Below, piece after piece: positions 57,858-64,000 of a stretch of DNA of 64,000 nucleotides. Position 1 is the stretch's first letter, and every line of letters begins with the position of its first letter. The notes under the pieces are model-generated. The model made no database searches. It saw only the letters and a program-made list of their open reading frames with translations, and had not been told where the DNA came from. The translations under genes and the position numbers were made by a program. This stretch comes from Sthenelais limicola (Eukaryota > Annelida > Polychaeta > Phyllodocida > Sigalionidae): NCBI GenBank assembly GCA_942159475.1, contig OW804102.1, positions 21,332,684 to 21,396,683 of the forward strand, given 5' to 3'.

Positions 57858-58459
57858 CATTCTTCAATCGCTATACCAAGCGCCCATTTAGTTTTACGCA
57901 AGCTATGGTTTAGGAAAAGTACGAGGATATGAAATTTCATCTATTCTTATCATAACAACGTAAATACCAAGATTTTACCAAGAATCTCAGAGAAATGAGC
58001 AGGGGCTATAATTATTTCTTACTCTTCTGTCCTATATACTGACTCACATAACCCAAAGCACATCATGAATATTTATATATACTATATGACAAATGTATTT
58101 TCTCTATGCCTGTACTCATGTTACATTTGATTAAGCATCACCTATTGTTAGCTAGTCAAAACCTAATGCAGAAGATTCTAATTTGCTTCACTGGTAAATA
58201 ATTCATTATATTGTACAACAGCTATCGCTATGATACCTGTTTGGTTAGGTGTGTTACATATATATATCTTATAATGACGTTTCCTAAATTTAACTATATC
58301 AATTACATGTATGTATGAAACCTTACGTCTTTCTAAGTAATTTCACTCCCCGTCCCCCCTGATTCCCTGGCCTAAAGCTAAATTGGTTTTGGTAGGCATC
58401 CCGGGTATGTTTATCAATTAAAACTGTATTCTCATAGATCTATTACGACAACAAATCTT

Positions 58460-59000
58460 ACCAATTTGGACCACATTATGACCGATAGGATTGAATTTAT
58501 CAATATTTTGCTGGTGTTATATGTTTATATGATAATTAAAGTCGAATTGGCCGAGTGAAAACAGTGAGCGATAATAAGTGAATTCACCACAGGAAATGAT
58601 TTTGGTGAGTCTTCGGAATATGAAATATGGGCATTTAAAAGTGCTGCAGCAAAACATAATCACACACAATCTTCCAAAGTTTGGGTCAAATGACTTGGGC
58701 TGAACGAAATTAGAAGATCTTTAGTTTTTAACCAATATGTTAACTCAGGGTGCACCTTTAACATCAATCAAAACCAAAATATCTTCTCATTTTTTTTTCT
58801 GTTTTGTCCCTGCCCATCTAAGTCATTTTACTCAAATCTTGGAGGACTTTACCCGCCCGCTTTTTGTGCAAGGATTCATAATAGTCCACATTGATATTTC
58901 GGTGACCCACCAAAATCCTTCACTTCAGTGGTCTTATCGTTCACCAGCCCTCATTTTCTCTCAGTCGAGTCAACCTGGTGTTTCATGTGATTTCTATTGT
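58460..59000. repeat. Dispersed repeat shared with 6.8, 33.6 and 49.7 kb
   Basis: The first half (GTGAGCGATAATAAGTGAAT, CACCACAGGAAATGATTTT) matches 6826-6870. The second half (AGTCCACATTGATATTTCGG, TGACCCACCAAAATCCTT) matches 33695-33740 and 49705-49750. Together these indicate a ~500-bp noncoding dispersed element. Confidence 0.65.
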
Positions 59001-59994
59001 CAGACAAGGAGTGAACTGAACATTGTCTATCAACGAGAGTGGCAAAATCATCCCAAGCGATCATAATGAGGAGGAAGTTGCTACCATGCATGCATATGTG
59101 CAAAACTGATTTATATTTCATGTTTGCCTTGCGCTGATGAATTATACATGTATTGACTAGTGATATTGTTCATTTTAATATTTCAGAAATGAGGAGGAAG
59201 TTGCTGTTGCCATGCGTGTATATGCGCAAATGCGATATATATTTCATGTTTTGCTTGCAGCGGTGAATTATAAATGGAGTGGCTAGTGATATTGCCTTTT
59301 TAAGTTTAGGTTTGCCCAAAGACCTGCCCCCATCCCAACCCCTTTCCTCCAGTTAATCGCGTCAGTGGATAAGGGGCTTAATAATGGGGTTCATAATACA
59401 GTTCAGCACAAATGAAAATGTTTCCTGAATCTAGACAATACCAACTGACTCAACGTCCACATCAGTGGAGTCACGCCTTTATAGGGTAAAAGATGGCAGA
59501 AAGTGAGTCGTAGTGCACCCAAGTTAGTCCCTCTCAGACCTTAGAACTCCCCTCTGGCGGCGAGCATGAGAGACTAGGGGTCATCCTAAGTGACTCCTGC
59601 TGCAGGAGGGCTACTAGGGTGCAGTCTGTGGTTTGACTCCCAGCCATAACTGGGTGCTAACGAGGTGACAAGTCTAACCGAGCATGAACAAGGGCCTCGT
59701 TGCATAACAAATCATTACTTATGCACTTGTCAACTGCAACCCCTACCCCTGAGGATATGAAGGCGGGAGTGGGGGCGATGTCCTGGGTATTTTGGGAAAT
59801 ATGATGAAATCCCCGATCCCCTAGGGCAAGACATTTTTGTTTAATTCACCGACCGATTACTATTGCAAATAAAAATTACAAAAAAAATATAAACAGACAT
59901 TCCCACACCTAGGGGAATGTTAACTAAGGAAAATCCCCGTCTGGGTGGGAGCATATTTTCATGGACATCCCCCTACCATTCTTTCTTACCCCTA

Positions 59995-60062
59995 GGGGTT
60001 GGGAGTTGGGGGGTTGGGGGTTGGGGGTTGGGGGTTGGCGGTTGGGGGTTGGGGGTTGGGGA
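59995..60062 (+). repeat. GGGGGTT tandem tract (G-quadruplex-prone)
   Basis: About nine G-runs of three to six bases separated by TT, with two single-base interruptions. It lies inside a long, insertion-expanded copy of the CGTTGCA-ended element (59694-60255). Plus-strand DNA or RNA could form a G-quadruplex. Confidence 0.8.
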
Positions 60063-61040
60063 TTGCAATTGTCAAGTGCATTCATATTTTCCTTCCTTAA
60101 CTACTTTTCATTTATACACAGCTCGTAAAGAACTTTCAGAAAAGGAATTTGCTATATACAGACAAATGCTGATTTATATCTCTCTAGTAATCAACAAATA
60201 AGCGAGGACACATAGCTTAGCAAGGAACATTTTAGTAAGGATTTGTTATACAACAGGCACCAGAGAGCTGGCAGCAACTCAACAAAGTCCGACCTATATG
60301 TCATCCACCATTTCAAGCATTCCTTCCTACAAATAGTTAGCAGCCTGTATCATATAGTTATGTGTTACATATAAAATAATATCTAAAATAATATACCTCC
60401 TCTTACATGTCTTATACATTCCAGTGTATACTGGAGCCTACATATAGGATACTATTTATTTATTTATTTATCTATTTTGCCCTCTATCCATAGCACCATA
60501 ATTGTATAAAATTCTCAAGTACTACATCAAGTAAATATTGTAAACCCCATAGCGGAATTGCACATAATATCTATCCAAAGCATCTTGGATCAGATGGGAA
60601 ATCCCGCAAAGGGAATCTGTAACCTAAGCATAAATAAAACTCTTAAAAAAATACTTTTGGTGGTTGTCCAGGGGTAGGATGGGCACCTCGCAACAAAACT
60701 CAAGATCTGTATACTTTAGAAGCTAGAACAACTTTGTTTGATTCAGATTTCTACTTTTGTGTCATTTCGATCACCTTATGGATTATTAATTATTATTTTT
60801 AATTGTTTTGATTAGTATATTAGTAATTATTGTTATAATTTTCGTTCTGGTTCTTGGTGTTTAGTTTTCAGCACATTACTTTGGCCCTGGTATGCAATGA
60901 TGGAGTGCGTCTCCACCCCTGTGTTTGGAATATTGCCCTGTCAACATGTTGTTCATGCATGCTTGCCTTTAAAAAGCAGCTGCCTGCGTGCATACCACAA
61001 CACGGCGCCAGTACAATCCAGTCACCAGATTCATATTGGT

Positions 61041-61381
61041 GCGGGGGGAGTGGGGAGGGGAGGAGGGGGAGGAGAGGGGAGGAGGAGGAGGGGAGGGGGA
61101 GAGGAGGGGGAGGAGAGGGGAGGGGAGGGGAGGAGGGGGAGGAGGAGAGGGAGGAGGAGGAGGGAGACGGAGAGGGGAGCGGGAGAGGAGGAGGGGGAGG
61201 AGGAGAGGGAGGAGGAGAGGGAGGAGGAGAGGGAGGAGGAGGGGGACGGAGAGGGGAGCGGGAGAGGAGGGGAGGAGGGGGAGGAGGGGGAGGAGGGGGA
61301 GGAGGAGAGGGAGGAGGAGGAGGAGAGGGAGGAGGAGGAGGAGAGGGAGGAGGAGGAGGAGAGGGAGGAGGAGGAGGGAGC
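61041..61381 (+). repeat. ~340-bp pure purine (GGA/GAG) tract
   Basis: The plus strand is almost only G and A in GGAGGA, GAGGGGGA and GAGAGGGA units, with one internal repeat (GGGGGACGGAGAGGGGAGCG-like at about 61166 and 61242). It creates overlapping low-complexity Gly/Glu/Arg frames that are not genes. Confidence 0.88.
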
Positions 61382-63179
61382 TCACCCTAATTAGTATTGA
61401 AAAACAGCACATTTCACTAATCAATTTCCGGACGCTTTAAGGGCAATACATCTTGTGATACATTCGACATACTCTAACATTATTCTTGGTGCTACCATAT
61501 TATGTGCCTACTATTTTACCATGCAGACGCTAATTGTTGATTTGCTATTTTATATATATCAAATTAACCTTTATATCACAGAGTTGCTATTCAACTTATC
61601 AATGTTGGTGCTACCAACTTCCCTCTTCCCGTCACCCCTACCCTCCTCCTCTGCCATTCCCCCCTTTTTTTTCTCTCTCTCTCTCTCAATATTTCGGATC
61701 TGCAGGGCCAGTGAAATATTAATATTTAATTGATTGTTGACTTAGATGTTCGTTTGTGGGGGAAAGAATCCTAAAATATGTATATTTAATGAAGTACAGG
61801 CACACAATACGCATTAGTGTATGTATTAGATTCTCAATAAACACTGCTTCCCCTTTTTAATTGAACGGTATAAACTCAAAGGATAAAGTATGAAGATACC
61901 ATTAAATGTTCACGTAGGAATACCAAGTTTCTGATTATTTTTTAGTTACAATATAATACTATTCCAGTGAACTAGAAACAAAATCATTGTTTGATATTTT
62001 ACCAGTTCGGTCCCATGGCTGGTCTTCCACTAATGGTCTTCCACAACATTTTGGTAAAGTCAATGTTAGATGGGTTAGAAAAGAATGGACAAGCCTCTGA
62101 TCCCTCAGTCAGCAAGTGTTTATCACCTATCTGGCGGGTAATATAGGATGCCATAGGTACAGCATTGGCGCTCATACCACAACCAGCAGGTCAATAAAGC
62201 CTGTGTATTACCCACTGCATTTGTCATTCAATTCCATCGAATTTTCACTATCTTTGCACCATAATTATCAGGAGAAATATAATAAATTCAAAAATTACCC
62301 TCAGGCGATCTCCAAGTTCCATATTACACTTGGGTTTTGAGAATTTGTTTGTTGGCTATGCTAACTTACGGCAATCATTATGCCTGTGTGTACTATGCAA
62401 CTTTATGATCGCCTTCAGGCAATTCTGCCTATATACCAGCCGACTGTACATTTTTGATGACCTCACCCCTTATACTCGAAGGAATATGCTTTCCTTGGTA
62501 TGTAAAGCCATGAACATACATGTAGAAAAATGAACATAAGAAATATAATAAGGGTCAAGGAGCCGGAGCACAATAATGTAGCGTTTGTATAAATGTTTAT
62601 TTGATACGTTGAATTGATGTAAATGTAGGATTTGTAACGGACGTAAATCATAACGATATGTGAACTTAAAAATAATAAAATCCACTCGTAATTGACCAAG
62701 GACGGCCAGGAAGATCCATGTATTCATAGGGGGTTGAATCAGGAGTCCTTTTTCTGTTTGAATTCTGATATATATGTGCCAATCAGAAATAAAACTGTTA
62801 CATACATACATACATACATTTCAAATCCTTCCTTTGACGGTCACCTCAAAATGAGGGCACCCAAATACCTTTGACCTCTCATAGAACCCAGAGTTCTCAA
62901 AGCTTGGTTCAGCAGTTATTCAGGGTATGTTCCCCTGATGACCCTACTATGTTGCTATGTGGTAGTACACCACTGAACACCCTATACATGCAAGTGTCAG
63001 ACACATGAGTCCATCATGACTTATATACAGAAAGGTGCGATACAATTACCCTAAACCCTATAGGCTTTATCACCCTAGACCTTTGTGTCTTGAAGTCAAA
63101 TGGGATTCCCTTTAAAAGGCATTTCTTCCGTCAGAGCGGCGTCATTCAACCGCTATAAGGGTTTGTTTGGTATGTGTCA

Positions 63180-63760
63180 TTATGGGTTACCAGGGCGTCA
63201 GAACATGTACAATGGGGGAGTTGCATGTCCACCATATTGAATCCTGATCCCCATGGAATTAAGGGAGTTTAAGGCATCTCATTCCATCTCATTCCACCAT
63301 CACCTAGAAACCTTTTTGTTCTTTATATATCCATATCCACACGCGAAAGTGAAGTGACAGGCTCGAGGTGACAATCAGGCAATTAGCTTGATCCTCGATA
63401 AATTTGGGCTAGCAAATCTCATAACCCCTTTATAACCTCCTGGATAGATAAAATGTTTTAAAAAAAATGTCAGTGTAAAAGCCATAGAAAACATTATTAC
63501 GTTATGTTCAGCATGAAATATTTAACAATGATTTTATGTAATTTCATGTGTTCTATGTGATTCAATAAAACATTTTACAGGTTTTACATGTTCTCATAAC
63601 AGAAGTGCTCATCTTTCCCATTATGCATTTGGGTTTATTGACCATTTACACATGCCATGATATTAGGAAAAGATCCTTGAAACTTTCAATAAAGATTTTG
63701 CTAAATATTTGTATGTCAGATTTGAACCGAATCAATCCCAGCATACACTGTAATAGACAT
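63180..63760. mobile_element. Reverse-oriented copy of the long TIR element
   Basis: Starts GGGTTACCAGGGCGTCAGAA then CATGTACAAT and includes GTTGCATGTCCACCATATTG, CAGTGTAAAAGCCATAGAAA and CCCATTATGCATTTGGGTTT. These are the inverse of segments at 3425-3700 and 11395-11720. The far end was not resolved. Confidence 0.6.
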
Positions 63761-64000
63761 GCACTGTGAGACATGTAACTCCCCTATTCGCCTTCCCTAA
63801 TGAGCTCAAATAGCCCGCATTTAACACAAAAATGGGATAAAATACAGTTTAACATAACCAAACAGATATTCTGAATGGTGTGAGATATTTCCCTAGTAAT
63901 TGGTAACACACGACTGTCTTCTATTTAACGACAGAAGTAAGAAAAACACTTCAGGACTTACAGTCCAACAACTCAAATTAATTTATTTTAAATTTGTATT

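Larger units (their letters stand above)
53019..64000. other. 5' intron or upstream region of the SLC16-like gene
   Basis: I searched the minus strand for the helix 1 exon with a PDGGWGW-like motif and found none. The interval holds a purine-rich stretch (about 54505-54690), a Penelope-like tail candidate (55575-56330), C/A runs (56467-56530), the perfect-TIR element at 57651-57857, dispersed repeats at 58460-59000 and 63180-63760, a G-run tract (59995-60062), a long GA tract (61041-61381) and a short ACAT microsatellite (62803-62820). The remainder shows nothing recognisable. Confidence 0.5.

Noticed and set aside
59995..60062. Interstitial telomere
   Set aside because: The unit is GGGGGTT with variable G-run length, not TTAGGG, and it lies within a transposon copy.
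61000..61440. Overlapping 150-178 codon frames over the purine tract
   Set aside because: Three frames and the opposite strand are all open only because the DNA is a two-letter GA repeat.
53019..64000. Search for the first SLC16 exon (PDGGWGW-like motif)
   Set aside because: No minus-strand sequence with that motif and a phase-1 donor was found; the exon is probably beyond the window.

Overview
This is an AT-rich animal nuclear genome window: short coding exons with GT-AG splice sites, introns up to 12.5 kb, many small inverted-repeat transposons and satellite DNA, and no bacterial-style operons. The gene content (a calsequestrin-family protein and an SLC16-type transporter with a long central loop) together with the dense miniature transposons suggests a bilaterian marine invertebrate, most likely a lophotrochozoan such as a mollusc. 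That placement is an inference.

Left part (1-26312, plus strand): the 3' portion of one large gene. Ten small exons (1379-21984) encode a calsequestrin-like thioredoxin-fold body of 317 visible residues; the signal peptide and first part of domain I lie upstream of the window. The last exon (22405-26312) is very unlike the others: about 3.9 kb of uninterrupted coding sequence for 1,302 residues. It begins where a normal calsequestrin has its short Asp-rich tail. The tail contains ten copies of a hydrophobic/amphipathic module (YLKQF...DKxFxxxFK) separated by alternating acidic and Lys/Gln-rich blocks, followed by about 330 very acidic residues carrying five short DFLxxAF-like motifs. The visible protein is about 1,619 residues, against roughly 400 for vertebrate calsequestrins. 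This is the most unusual object in the window: a calcium-buffer fold with a giant modular, KEKE-like tail.

Middle (26313-36447): intergenic DNA between two convergent genes. It holds palindromic MITE copies and other dispersed repeats, and no convincing gene.

Right part (36448-53018, minus strand): six exons of an SLC16/monocarboxylate-transporter-like major facilitator, complete at the C-terminus and missing its first exon(s). All five introns visible between its exons are phase 1. The 12.5-kb intron between 38706 and 51231 carries an 8.5-kb foldback-like element: two inverted unique arms (about 40361-41400 and 47970-48888) enclosing a 31-bp satellite that shows a 534-bp higher-order period, reverses orientation near 47.21 kb, and is itself interrupted by nested palindromic insertions.

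Far right (53019-64000): presumably 5' intron or upstream DNA of the transporter. It contains purine tracts, a G-run tract, several transposon copies and a sequence resembling the hammerhead core found in Penelope-like elements.

The two genes are tail-to-tail and have no obvious functional link. One would act in the sarco/endoplasmic reticulum lumen as a calcium store, the other at a membrane as a small-molecule transporter.
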